From: CAZSDW01 sp964605705
GTDB taxonomy: Bacteria > Fidelibacterota > UBA2242
Reading direction: 5' to 3'
Length of the DNA: 35,526 nucleotides
Assembly (NCBI GenBank): GCA_964605705.1
Contig: CAZSDW010000032.1
Span: 1-35,526, forward strand
Shown: positions 7,342-16,233 of the stretch, piece after piece
Position numbering within the stretch: the stretch's first letter is position 1
How the letters are laid out: every line of letters begins with the position of its first letter
Notes under the pieces: generated by a model
Database searches by the model: none
Told to the model about the DNA's origin: nothing
The model's input: only the letters and a program-made list of their open reading frames with translations
Translations under genes and position numbers: made by a program

Positions 7342-8478
7342 TTACTTTGAATTCCGTCTAACCGCCCTGACAGTATGCCGCCGGTACGCATTATAATTTT
7401 CATCATTTGGATTAAAACTGTCGATTTTTACTCGCCCTGATGCATGAATGAACTGATTATCACCAAGGTATATCCCCACATGTGAAATCCGATCAACATT
7501 CGGACTGAAAAAAACCAGGTCTCCGACTGCCAACCGGGATGGAAAATCGGTTGTATCGACCGGAGTTCCCTGTTTGACCTGCAGACTGGCATCCCGCTGA
7601 AGCAGGAAACCGTGCTGGCGAAAAACCGTCTGTGTAAATCCACTGCAGTCCATCTGCTTTGGTGAGGCGGCACCCCAGGTGTATGGTCGTCCGACAAACT
7701 GCCGGGCGGTTTTGACCAATTGATTGTAATCCAGCGCTCTGTTCGAATAGGTATCCAGATCTTCGAGGGATTTTGTCGGAATGAAACCTTCCCGCCCATC
7801 GGGAAATTCCACCTGTGTCCATTTACGTTTGCGCTCAATCAGTTTAAAGCGATTGCCCATGACAACATCACTGACCGGATAAGCATTTAATGATGGTCGG
7901 GAATAGACCGTCCCCTCAAGGTCAATAAAAACCACCTGTGGTGAACTCTGCCAATCATCTTTAAAAGACATATCACCGACAATTATCTGGTCCTCGGCTA
8001 CCCAACCGAGATAGCCGTCATCCGTTCGAACGAAATAGAAACCATCCTCATATTTCAGAATATCCAATGATAATCCGCGAAGTGTCTGACTCACCATTTC
8101 CGCTTCCATGGCTGGCGAATGCCGCAGATTTGCGATGGAGTTCACAGGAATGGCACAAATAGTCCCTGCCATGACATCATCCGGCAGAAGCAGAATATTT
8201 TTTTCAAACTTTATTTCCGTAACAAGCAAATCAAGTTTTTTGTAAAATTCTTCCCGTGCGCAAAGGTTATCAGTTTCACCAATTAGATAGTACCGGTTAT
8301 TAATCAACTGCGGCATGATTTTCCATACCGACGTACGTTTATCGGGACAGAAAGTTTCCCGAATAAACGCTGATATTGTATCTACCTGATTGAAGACGGC
8401 GGTCGTATCAGCAAGGATAATCCGCGTAAAGAGAACCAGACACAGAGAAAATAATTTAATCGATATATTTTTTTTCAA
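7342..8478 (-). CDS. NlpC/P60 cell-wall hydrolase with SH3-like domains
   Basis: This is a 378-residue exported peptidoglycan endopeptidase. A signal peptide covers about residues 1-23. Residues of about 105-240 hold two SH3-like segments (IANLRHSP...GYLGWV and VYSRPSL...GREGFIP), which position the enzyme on the wall. The C-terminal NlpC/P60 domain has catalytic Cys278 in MDCSGF, His333 in RISHVGIYLGD, and polar His345 in NQFIHASG. Family members cut gamma-D-Glu-diaminopimelate-type bonds in stem peptides. The start is unusual: the only workable codon before the signal peptide is TTG at 8478, with a stop seven codons upstream and no clear Shine-Dalgarno site. The gene follows the S41 protease gene by 24 bp, so it probably depends on that operon. 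Confidence 0.92.
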   Translation of the reverse strand: MKKNISIKLFSLCLVLFTRIILADTTAVFNQVDTISAFIRETFCPDKRTSVWKIMPQLINNRYYLIGETDNLCAREEFYKKLDLLVTEIKFEKNILLLPDDVMAGTICAIPVNSIANLRHSPAMEAEMVSQTLRGLSLDILKYEDGFYFVRTDDGYLGWVAEDQIIVGDMSFKDDWQSSPQVVFIDLEGTVYSRPSLNAYPVSDVVMGNRFKLIERKRKWTQVEFPDGREGFIPTKSLEDLDTYSNRALDYNQLVKTARQFVGRPYTWGAASPKQMDCSGFTQTVFRQHGFLLQRDASLQVKQGTPVDTTDFPSRLAVGDLVFFSPNVDRISHVGIYLGDNQFIHASGRVKIDSFNPNDENYNAYRRHTVRAVRRNSK

Positions 8479-8502
8479 TGACGATTCGATAACGTATTAA
8501 AA

Positions 8503-10161
8503 TTACTGGGCGTAACCAAGGGTCAGGCTGTATTCGATTTTATCATGCAGAACTCTCAGGGCTTCATCTACAGCCGGATCGTTTTTAATGTCATTTTTTA
8601 TACGCTCCGACAATCCACCGGCAAGGGTTGAAATTTCACTAAGCAGCCCTCGCCTGATAAAATCGATATGCTTGTTAAATTCATCTGCTTTCAAAGAATC
8701 AAAGACCGTGTAAAATGACTGAAAAGGGTTTTTCATATCCTTGAACTGTTCTTCCTTCGATAACTCTTTTTCAAGGTCACGGAGTTTTTTTTCAGTTTTC
8801 TGATTGTAAATAAAGTTTTCTGCCAGCAGGTAATTTTTAAAATTCTCTATGACTTTCTCATCGACAACTACCGGCAGCGGAATCTCTCCGAGTTCAGATT
8901 TGAATTTAATTGCATAGGAATAAAACATATTCTGACGCCAGAGTTCGCGAACATAATCAGGCAGCGATTCGCTTTTTATTTCCATATCCGGTACGATCCC
9001 ACCGCCACCTTTCAACATTCGTCCATTTCTTGAATAGAAAATCGTATCGGTTGGAGCACTTTCCTCGATAACTTCAGGATTATTCAAATAATCAGGTTTC
9101 TGAATCAGGCGACCACTGGGAATATAATATTTCGCAGTAGTCACTTTGACCGAATGCTCATTATCAATTCGAAACACAGTCTGGACGAGCCCCTTCCCGA
9201 AGCTGGTGGCACCAATCACGACCCCGCGATCCAAATCCTGGATCACTCCGGCAACGATCTCACTGGCAGAAGCACTCCCCTGATTGACAAGTACTGCCAT
9301 TTTGATATCATCCGGCAGGTACGGTTTTTGGCGCGCTGTGAACACTTTATTGGACTGCTGAGTCCTGCCTTTCGTAATCAGCAGTGTATCACCTACATCG
9401 GTAAACAGTTCGGAAACCGCCATTGCCTCACCCAGCAAACCACCCGGATTTCCTCTTAAGTCAAGAATCAGTCCCTGCAATTTCCGGTCGTTTTTACGTA
9501 GTACTGCAATCGCTTCGCGGACTTCGGATGCAGCGCCTTTGGAAAATCCCGATAACCGGATATAACCTATGTGATCATCCAGCATACCGCTGTAACTGAC
9601 GTCCTCAATATTGATGTTTTCCCTGGTCAACTTATATTCATTCAGACCGGTAACACCGGGACGTCGAATTGTCAAAATAACGTGAGAGCCAATTTCACCC
9701 CGGATCAGCTTTGCCGATTTGTCGAGGTTCATTCCAACCGTGCTGGCGGAATCCACTTTCAATATTTGGTCGCCGGGGAAAATATTTGCCCGGCTTGCCG
9801 GACTGCCATCCATCGGGGCAATAACCGTCAAAGTGTCTTTGCGCATACTGATCCGTAATCCGACGCCACCGTATTTGCCTTTAGTCAGGGTTTCCAGCGG
9901 CTCTTTCTCATCACCGGTTAAAAATACAGTGTAGGGATCCAATTCTTTCATCATATCCCGAATATTGTTTTCGGTAAAATCACGAACTTTAATTGGATCA
10001 ACATAATTCGTAAATAATTGACGATAGACTTCGTTGTAAAGCCTTAGAGATGAAGATATATCTCGATATATGTCAGAATTGGCAATCGCAAAAATAATTG
10101 TCACAGCGACTACTGCTGCAATTAGAAATATATTTCGGCGTCTGTTGGTTATTTTTTTCAC
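8503..10161 (-). CDS. S41 carboxy-terminal processing peptidase (CtpA/Prc type)
   Basis: I place the start at the GTG at 10161, which overlaps the tmk stop as GTGA and begins a signal-anchor sequence (MKKITNRRRNIFLIAAVV). An in-frame ATG at 10197 would add 12 residues but overlaps tmk by 40 bases. Counting from GTG there are 552 residues: one membrane anchor (about 10-27), a PDZ domain (about 95-180, GGVGLRI to ILTIRRPG), and the S41 catalytic domain. The substrate-groove motif is LDLRGNPGGLL. Catalytic Ser298 lies in NQGSASASE, and Lys323 and Gln327 lie in FGKGLVQ; the 25-residue Ser-Lys spacing matches Prc. The C-terminal 150 residues are charged and helical. It acts in the periplasm on envelope proteins. 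The NlpC/P60 hydrolase downstream fits a wall-remodelling link, as Prc is known to control such hydrolases elsewhere. Confidence 0.93.
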   Translation of the reverse strand: MKKITNRRRNIFLIAAVVAVTIIFAIANSDIYRDISSSLRLYNEVYRQLFTNYVDPIKVRDFTENNIRDMMKELDPYTVFLTGDEKEPLETLTKGKYGGVGLRISMRKDTLTVIAPMDGSPASRANIFPGDQILKVDSASTVGMNLDKSAKLIRGEIGSHVILTIRRPGVTGLNEYKLTRENINIEDVSYSGMLDDHIGYIRLSGFSKGAASEVREAIAVLRKNDRKLQGLILDLRGNPGGLLGEAMAVSELFTDVGDTLLITKGRTQQSNKVFTARQKPYLPDDIKMAVLVNQGSASASEIVAGVIQDLDRGVVIGATSFGKGLVQTVFRIDNEHSVKVTTAKYYIPSGRLIQKPDYLNNPEVIEESAPTDTIFYSRNGRMLKGGGGIVPDMEIKSESLPDYVRELWRQNMFYSYAIKFKSELGEIPLPVVVDEKVIENFKNYLLAENFIYNQKTEKKLRDLEKELSKEEQFKDMKNPFQSFYTVFDSLKADEFNKHIDFIRRGLLSEISTLAGGLSERIKNDIKNDPAVDEALRVLHDKIEYSLTLGYAQ

Positions 10162-10787
10162 TTCCTGCTGTCCTTCAATATTTTGATATGGGTCCATATT
10201 TCATTAGAGATCTCTTCGGATGATCGGTTGCCCTCAATCAGCAGAATCCGACCCGGTTCTTCATTCGCCATTTTAATAAACCCGTTTCTGACTCTTTTAT
10301 GAAAATCAATGGCTTCCTGTTCCAATCGATCGAGTTTTTTTTGTCCCAGGCGTTTCAGGCGCTCTTCCATGCAGATATCCAGAATGAATGTCTTGTCGGG
10401 AACCAAAGCATTTGTGGCGGCTGTATTGAGATTTTTGATAAACTCCAGGTCTATTCCACGTCCATATCCCTGGTAGGCGGTCGTAGAGTCGTAAAATCGG
10501 TCGCAGATGACGACCTTTCCCGCTTTCAGCGCCGGTACAATCATATTCATCGTAAGTTGGTAGCGACTGGCGGAATAAAGTAAAAGCTCCGTAATCGGCA
10601 GCATACTGCTGTGATTTTTATCAAGAAGGATACTCCTGATTTTTTCGCCGATTGCAGTACCCCCGGGTTCTCGGAACAAGCGGTGAGAAATTTTTTCCTG
10701 ATCAAGGTGATGGATCAGTTTGCGTATCTGGGTGGTTTTCCCCGATCCGTCAATCCCTTCAAATGTTATAAATATTCCTTTTTTCAT
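10158..10787 (-). CDS. tmk: Thymidylate kinase
   Basis: This 209-residue enzyme phosphorylates dTMP to dTDP with ATP for DNA synthesis. The P-loop is GIDGSGKTT (residues 11-19). REPGGT (39-44) and the DRFYDSTTAYQGYGRG segment (96-111) are the dTMP-binding and DR signature motifs. A basic LID follows (ERLKRLGQKKLDRLE, about 142-156). Length is normal for the family. The stop codon overlaps the likely GTG start of the S41 protease gene by four bases, so the two are probably translated in a coupled way. Confidence 0.97.
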   Translation of the reverse strand: MKKGIFITFEGIDGSGKTTQIRKLIHHLDQEKISHRLFREPGGTAIGEKIRSILLDKNHSSMLPITELLLYSASRYQLTMNMIVPALKAGKVVICDRFYDSTTAYQGYGRGIDLEFIKNLNTAATNALVPDKTFILDICMEERLKRLGQKKLDRLEQEAIDFHKRVRNGFIKMANEEPGRILLIEGNRSSEEISNEIWTHIKILKDSRK

Positions 10788-10853
10788 AAGTGTAAAGTTA
10801 CGAATGCTTCGCTATAGAAGGCAATTAAAAGTATTCAATCGCATATATCCGGT

Positions 10854-11537
10854 TCATTCTTGCCTGAGTTCGTCAGGCATGAACCTGTAGCTTAAATAAA
10901 TAAAAGGCGTATCGATTGCTGCGACAATGATTTTCAATAAATAGGTTGAAGCAATAATTTGCATGACAATATTAATCGGAAAAACACCCACAAACGCAAT
11001 CAGGGAAAATGTAATCGAATCAATAAACTGGCTGGTCCAGGTTGAGGCATTATTCCGCAACCACAGCATTTTTCCCCCGGTTTTACTTTTAATAAAATGA
11101 TATGCCCAGATATCATGAAGTTGTGAGATCAGATAGGCTACCATGGACGCCAGGACAATCCGGGGAGCAAAGGAGAAAATTGATTTCATTCCCTGGTTGA
11201 CCACATCATATTCCGATGGTTTGATCAACAGTATAAACTGGGACGTGACCAGGTAAAATATTGCCGCAAAAAATCCAATAAACACGGCTTTCCGCCCCGC
11301 TTCCTTCCCGTAATGTTCACAAAGCAGATCCGTTGTCAGAAAAATTGCGCCATAGGTGATATTTCCGCCTGTTGCACTTAAACCAAACAGGGTGAATTGC
11401 TTTGTGACAAATATATTTGCTAATATGATACAGATCGCGATGAATGCAAAAAGCCAGTGTTTTCCCATGCGAAACGCCAGCAGAGTTGTTCCCAGCACAA
11501 ATAGAATCATCAGGAAAAATACAATTTCGTTTGACAT
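10854..11537 (-). CDS. Queuosine-precursor transporter (YhhQ / VUT family)
   Basis: This is a 227-residue inner-membrane protein with about six hydrophobic helices and no signal peptide. It matches the YhhQ / DUF165 family: ANIFVTKQFTLFGLSATGGN early, then YGAIFLTTDLLCEHYGKEAGRKAVFIGF, a mid-protein SQLHDIWAYHFIKSKTGGK loop, and WTSQFIDSITFSLIAFVGVFP. Characterised members import 7-cyano-7-deazaguanine or related queuosine precursors, which feed tRNA wobble-base modification. No queuosine biosynthetic gene is visible nearby, so which precursor is used is unknown. It sits between accA and tmk on the same strand, with 48- and 66-bp gaps. Confidence 0.9.
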   Translation of the reverse strand: MSNEIVFFLMILFVLGTTLLAFRMGKHWLFAFIAICIILANIFVTKQFTLFGLSATGGNITYGAIFLTTDLLCEHYGKEAGRKAVFIGFFAAIFYLVTSQFILLIKPSEYDVVNQGMKSIFSFAPRIVLASMVAYLISQLHDIWAYHFIKSKTGGKMLWLRNNASTWTSQFIDSITFSLIAFVGVFPINIVMQIIASTYLLKIIVAAIDTPFIYLSYRFMPDELRQE

Positions 11538-11585
11538 AATTTATTATATTCTTTGATTATGTAAATTTGCGGCAATTATGCCCGA

Positions 11586-12545
11586 TTAACCTTCGTCCCA
11601 GCTGCCCATTTTTGCATATTTTTCAACACGCTGTTTGATCAGTTCATCAATTGGAATTGCGCAAAGTTCATCAAGATTTCTGAGAATACTCGCCTTTAAT
11701 ACTTTTGCAGTGGCATCAGGATTACGGTGAGCGCTGCCATCCGGCTCAGTAATCAATTCATCAGCAACGCCCAGTTCAAAGAGATCCTTGGCAGTCACTT
11801 TCATGGATTCAGCAGCGATATTCGCTTTGGCGGCATCGCGGTATAAAATCGATGCACACCCCTCGGGACTAATGACGGAGTACCAGGTATTTTCGAGCAC
11901 AATGTTACGATCGCCGACACCGATCCCCAGCGCACCACCGCTGGCACCTTCACCTATAACCGCAATCAAAATCGGTGTCCGCAAACGGCTCATTTCAAAC
12001 AGGTTTCTGGCGATTGCTTCCGCCTGCCCACGTTCTTCTGCGCCGATTCCGGGGTAGGCTCCCTGGGTATCGATAAAAGAGATCACCGGTTTGTGAAATT
12101 TTTCGGCGATTTTCATGGCGCGCAAGGCTTTTCGATAACCTTCAGGGTGAGGTGATCCGAAATTCCGATACAGATTTTCTTTGATATTGCGCCCCTTTTG
12201 ATGACCAATGATGACCACTTTGAAGTTTTCGATTGTCGCAAAACCGGCAATGATGGATTTGTCATCTGCAAAGTACCGGTCACCATGGATCTCAACAAAA
12301 TCCGAACACATTTTTTCCACATAATCAAGTGTATAGGGACGATCAGGATGGCGGGCGAGTTGAACCCGCTGCCAACGTCCCAGATTGGCGTAGGTTTTTT
12401 TCACCAGCTTCATGAGTTTTTCATCCAGCTTTTTTATCTCATCCGCCAGATCAACGCCATTAACTCTGGATAGCTCACGCATCTCCTCGATTTTCTGCTC
12501 GAGTTCCAGAATCGGTTTTTCAAAATCAAGGGTAAGTCTTGCCAT
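11586..12545 (-). CDS. accA: Acetyl-CoA carboxylase carboxyltransferase subunit alpha
   Basis: This 319-residue cytoplasmic subunit joins AccD to transfer the carboxyl group from biotin to acetyl-CoA, making malonyl-CoA for fatty-acid synthesis. The N-terminal coiled region (LDFEKPILELEQKIEEMREL) is typical. The core includes HPDRPYTLDYV, the DFVEIHGDRYFADD motif, GHQKGRN, the acyl-CoA site segment SFIDTQGAYPGIGAEERGQ and the oxyanion-hole segment GEGASGGALGIGVGD, then NTWYSVISPEGCASIL. Length is normal. It is encoded with glycan and envelope genes, and accD is not in the window. Confidence 0.98.
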   Translation of the reverse strand: MARLTLDFEKPILELEQKIEEMRELSRVNGVDLADEIKKLDEKLMKLVKKTYANLGRWQRVQLARHPDRPYTLDYVEKMCSDFVEIHGDRYFADDKSIIAGFATIENFKVVIIGHQKGRNIKENLYRNFGSPHPEGYRKALRAMKIAEKFHKPVISFIDTQGAYPGIGAEERGQAEAIARNLFEMSRLRTPILIAVIGEGASGGALGIGVGDRNIVLENTWYSVISPEGCASILYRDAAKANIAAESMKVTAKDLFELGVADELITEPDGSAHRNPDATAKVLKASILRNLDELCAIPIDELIKQRVEKYAKMGSWDEG

Positions 12546-12554
12546 AATATTTCA

Positions 12555-14624
12555 TCAAATATTTAATAAAGCCTTTAAAATAATCTCGACATCCAGAAAC
12601 AGGCTATGGTTCTGCATGTAATAATGCTCATAATTTTGTTTGTCAATTTCATCAGGGCTATGGGTTTCCTGCAACTGAAACAATCCCGTCAATCCCGGCT
12701 TACATCGCAAGCGCCGGATGTGTGGATTTGCCGTCAATAATTCACTGCCCACAAAACTCATCCTGCCGGTTAGAATTGAAGCCAGCAGTGGAAATCGCTC
12801 AACACTGGGTCGCGAGTGATTTCCATTTCGCTTTGTAAAAACAATCCCTTTAAATGTTCCACCCTCTTTTCCCAGAAATTCCTGGCGCTTGAATTTATAA
12901 CCTACTATCAAAGCATACGGAACCATAAACGGCGTCAGAAGGATTAATCCAATTAGTGAAGTGACCAGATCAAAAACCCGTTTGGAAAAGCGATTCCCCA
13001 TTCGATACATATTATATTCGACCTCGATCAGCGGGATATCTTCAATTTTTTCCACACTGGATTTACCGATAATGTAATCGAGGTTTTTCGGAACAATTTT
13101 AATATTCACTCGAACTTTTTTCAGACGATCCAAGATATTCAATATATCATCATTAGTGAACTCATCCGTCGTAAAGATAATCTCGGTTGCCTTATGAATA
13201 CGGATAATTTCATCAAGGTCATTGACCACGCCCAGAAACGGAAAACCTAAAGTCTGTTTCATAGCATATTTTTTATCCACAAAACCAAGAATTTCAAATC
13301 CATGTTCGATATGGCTCTGTAATTTCTTGGCAATTCGCTCGCCCTCACTGCCGGTGCCGGCGATAATAGTCCGACGTGAAAGCAGCGCCCGGGAAACCGG
13401 TGATTTAGGAGATATGATGCGTCGACGCTGGAGAAACAGTAGAAATACCCGCCAGCCGGGCAGAAACAACATGACCAGTAAAAAACTCCAGATCAACAGA
13501 TGGGGCGAATAGATAAAACCCTTGAATGACAAATTAAATATCATAGACGCAATAAAACTGATCGCCGCTGCAATCGCGGCTCTCGAATAGGATAAATCCC
13601 GTCGATCATAAAGACCAATCGCATAGCCAGTCCCCAGCCAAAGCAACAGGTAGAAAATCAGCATGGAAACCAACAGCGAATAATCGGTTATCGGATGGGG
13701 TTGCAGATAATGGGCGAGCAGGATTGCTGCTGACACCGCGACACCATCGACAAAAAGAATAAAATATTTACGAAAAAAACTGCCGACCAGAGAGATAATT
13801 CCCCGGAACAGGATTCCGAAACGCAGCACAATATCAAAAATAAAGGAGTAACTCTTGCTGAAATGTTTCTTGACAAAAATATCCATCGCCCGGTAAAAAG
13901 TGATAAAATTATCAAAACTGGCTAATTTCGCACTCTCCCCTTTGTAATGGATTATTTTGGTATCAGGAACATAGTAGATTTTCCAGCCGGCGTCCTTGAT
14001 CCGGTAGCAGAAATCCAGGTCCTCACCGTACATGAAAAAGGATTCGTCGAGTCCGCCGAGCTCTTCGAAGATTTTACGCCTGAACATCAAAAAAGACCCG
14101 CTGACCGCATCCACTTCGATCAGATCGTCGGGATCTTTGTAAGTCAGGTTATACTTACCAAATATTTTTTGTTTCGGAAATAATTTGCTTAATCCTAAAA
14201 GTTTCGGCAGCGCAACCATGGGTTTCGGAAAACTGCGCCGGCAAGCCAGCTGCAAAGTACCATCGGCATTCAGGATTTTACATCCTGCGGCACCGGCATC
14301 GGGAACCTCTTCAAAAAAGTGAATCATCGTCTGGACTGTATCTTCCTGAATCATGGTATCCGGATTTAATAACAATAAATATTCACCCGATGACACTTTC
14401 AGCCCCTGATTGCAAGCCGCCGCAAATCCGCGGTTGATATCGTTTTCGATAAGGATAATTTCAGGGAATTTATAGCTGAGAATTTCTGTCGAACCATCGA
14501 CTGAATTATTATCGACAACGATGATCTCATGATCGATATTATTCAGTGAATTTTTCAGCGACAGAATGCTCTGCTGCAGAAATTCTTTAACATTGTAGCT
14601 GATAATGATAACGGATATTTTCAT
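12555..14624 (-). CDS. Fusion of GT2 glycosyltransferase and degenerate polyprenyl-phosphate sugar-1-phosphate transferase
   Basis: This 689-residue protein joins two enzyme types. Residues of about 1-240 are a GT2 domain like rhamnosyltransferase WbbL, with DNNSVDG at 38-44 and the DxD-like LNPDT near 86-90. A series of about five hydrophobic helices follows (about 280-400), then a Rossmann-like region (IIAGTGSEGERIAKK). The C-terminal part (about 540-689) resembles the WbaP/WcaJ sugar-phosphate transferase domain (KRVFDLVTSLIGLILLTPF, MSFVG, CKPGLTGLFQLQ, NHSLFLDVEIILKAL). However, the family Asp-Glu dyad (LDELPQL) reads VERFPLL here (E609, R610), the FRQ-type basic motif is degenerate, and VGPRP is VGSEL. 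The second half may therefore be inactive or divergent. It overlaps the upstream mannosyltransferase-like gene by ATGA. It probably acts at the inner membrane in surface-glycan assembly. Confidence 0.85.
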   Translation of the reverse strand: MKISVIIISYNVKEFLQQSILSLKNSLNNIDHEIIVVDNNSVDGSTEILSYKFPEIILIENDINRGFAAACNQGLKVSSGEYLLLLNPDTMIQEDTVQTMIHFFEEVPDAGAAGCKILNADGTLQLACRRSFPKPMVALPKLLGLSKLFPKQKIFGKYNLTYKDPDDLIEVDAVSGSFLMFRRKIFEELGGLDESFFMYGEDLDFCYRIKDAGWKIYYVPDTKIIHYKGESAKLASFDNFITFYRAMDIFVKKHFSKSYSFIFDIVLRFGILFRGIISLVGSFFRKYFILFVDGVAVSAAILLAHYLQPHPITDYSLLVSMLIFYLLLWLGTGYAIGLYDRRDLSYSRAAIAAAISFIASMIFNLSFKGFIYSPHLLIWSFLLVMLFLPGWRVFLLFLQRRRIISPKSPVSRALLSRRTIIAGTGSEGERIAKKLQSHIEHGFEILGFVDKKYAMKQTLGFPFLGVVNDLDEIIRIHKATEIIFTTDEFTNDDILNILDRLKKVRVNIKIVPKNLDYIIGKSSVEKIEDIPLIEVEYNMYRMGNRFSKRVFDLVTSLIGLILLTPFMVPYALIVGYKFKRQEFLGKEGGTFKGIVFTKRNGNHSRPSVERFPLLASILTGRMSFVGSELLTANPHIRRLRCKPGLTGLFQLQETHSPDEIDKQNYEHYYMQNHSLFLDVEIILKALLNI

Positions 14625-15343
14625 TTATTCAGCTTGCCTATCCAGTTCAGTAATTTCAGCTTCCACACCATAAAGACCGCCTCATAAACGATGCCCTTGG
14701 ACATTTTTGATAGTCCTTCGGTGCGTTCTGTAAAAATAATTGAAACCTCTTTTATTTTAAATCCTTTTTTCCAAGCCCGATAGTTCATCTCAATCTGAAA
14801 TGAGTACCCGGAGGATTTGATCCTGTCTAAATCAATCGATTCAAGCACTTCCCGCCGAAAACATTTAAAACCTGCTGTTGCATCCTTGACCGGCAGCCGG
14901 GTCACCCAACGGGTATATTTATTCGCTCCATAACTCAGCAGAAGGCGTTTAATTGGCCAGTTAATGACATTGACACCATCGCAATAACGGGAGCCTATCG
15001 CCAGATCTGTATCATTTTTACAGGCATTGATCAAGCGTGCTACATCTTCCGGATTATGCGATAGATCGGCATCCATCTCAAGAATAAATTTATAACCTTT
15101 GTCCAATGCCCAGCGGAATCCTTTGACATAAGCGGAGCCAAGTCCCAATTTCCCGGGGCGTTCAATTAAATGCAAATTTTTACTGGACTTCTGGAGATTT
15201 TTAATGATTTCACCGGTTCCATCCGGACTGTTGTCATCGATAATCAGAATGTCCAGATCCACTTTCAGGCTATCCAGTTTTTCAATAACCGCATTGATGT
15301 TTTCTTTTTCATTATAGGTTGGAATTATGACGATTGATTCCAC
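14621..15343 (-). CDS. Dolichyl/polyprenyl-phosphate mannosyltransferase-like GT2
   Basis: The 240 residues match the short, soluble class of dolichyl-phosphate mannose synthases (no C-terminal transmembrane pair). The N-terminal VIIPTYNEKENI, the DDNSPDGTGEII segment (36-46), the metal-binding DAD at 91-93 in EMDADLSHNPEDV, and GSRYCDGVNVINWPIKRLL are classic. Later motifs are RLPVKDATAGFKCFRREVLESID and the SYGFQIEM-like SGYSFQIEMNY. Such enzymes transfer mannose or another hexose from a nucleotide donor to polyprenyl phosphate, supplying a lipid-linked sugar. The stop overlaps the start of the GT2 fusion gene by four bases, so the pair probably serves one glycan pathway. Confidence 0.9.
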   Translation of the reverse strand: MESIVIIPTYNEKENINAVIEKLDSLKVDLDILIIDDNSPDGTGEIIKNLQKSSKNLHLIERPGKLGLGSAYVKGFRWALDKGYKFILEMDADLSHNPEDVARLINACKNDTDLAIGSRYCDGVNVINWPIKRLLLSYGANKYTRWVTRLPVKDATAGFKCFRREVLESIDLDRIKSSGYSFQIEMNYRAWKKGFKIKEVSIIFTERTEGLSKMSKGIVYEAVFMVWKLKLLNWIGKLNK

Positions 15344-15347
15344 TTTT

Positions 15348-16229
15348 TTATACCGTTCCCTTCATTGACTTGAGCGATTCAGTTATCGAATACAATTTGA
15401 CATTCAGTTCTTTCACAATTTTATCACATGTCAATCCCGCTTTATACGGTCGGGGAGCGATTTGGTTCAATGCCCGGGTACTTGTCTTGCGAATCAGGGT
15501 TGGATCTAGCTTATAGACTTCAGCGATTTTCAGTGCAAATTCAAAGCGATTGATATAATCCGCTCCTCCATAATGATACAACCCCGTACTGTCGGTATCG
15601 ATTATTCGCTGAATCGCCTCAGCCAAACCAAAGCTCCAGGTAGGATTTCCAAATTGATCATTAACAATCGAAATGCTCTCAAAACGACTGAGTTTTTCGA
15701 CAACCCAACGGACAAAACTGGCTTTCTGCAAGGTCGTACTTCCGTACAGTACATTCGTTCGAACGATAGCCGCTCGAATGCCGGAATTACGGATAATCTC
15801 TTCGGCATCCAATTTCGTCTGCCCATAGTAATTAATGGGACGAACCGGGGCATCCTCAGAATAGGGTCCATCGGTGCCATCAAACACATAATCCGTCGAT
15901 ATCTGGATTAATCGGGCACCGCTTCTTGACATTTCCGTCACTAAATTCTGAACACCACCGGCGTTGACTCCCCAGGCAGTTTTACGATCTTTTTCGGAAC
16001 CATCCACATCGGTATCGGCAGCACAGTTAATCACCCACTCCGGGTGGACTTTTTTTATAGCTCTATAGACGTCCTGCTGATTGATAATATTCAATGGCTG
16101 GTAATCCAAATGTCCATCGTATTGCAGGGTCTCATGCAGATCACATGCGGTGATTTGATGGGTCGCCGATAACATTTTAACACACTCTTCTCCAAGCATG
16201 CCATTTGCACCGGTAATCAGTATATTCAT
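15348..16229 (-). CDS. rfbD: dTDP-4-dehydrorhamnose reductase
   Basis: This 293-residue extended short-chain dehydrogenase has the NAD(P)-binding motif GANGMLGEE (7-15) and the catalytic YxxxK at Y135/K139 (INYYGQTKLDAEE). The ISTDYVFDG segment, the ALNQIAPRPYKAGL-like end and overall length fit RmlD/RfbD, which reduces dTDP-4-keto-rhamnose to dTDP-L-rhamnose. Sequence alone does not exclude another dTDP-4-keto-sugar reductase. The other rml genes are not adjacent. It sits 4 bp downstream of purE and directly upstream of the two glycosyltransferase genes, which fits a rhamnose-type surface glycan. Confidence 0.9.
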   Translation of the reverse strand: MNILITGANGMLGEECVKMLSATHQITACDLHETLQYDGHLDYQPLNIINQQDVYRAIKKVHPEWVINCAADTDVDGSEKDRKTAWGVNAGGVQNLVTEMSRSGARLIQISTDYVFDGTDGPYSEDAPVRPINYYGQTKLDAEEIIRNSGIRAAIVRTNVLYGSTTLQKASFVRWVVEKLSRFESISIVNDQFGNPTWSFGLAEAIQRIIDTDSTGLYHYGGADYINRFEFALKIAEVYKLDPTLIRKTSTRALNQIAPRPYKAGLTCDKIVKELNVKLYSITESLKSMKGTV

Positions 16230-16233
16230 AGGA

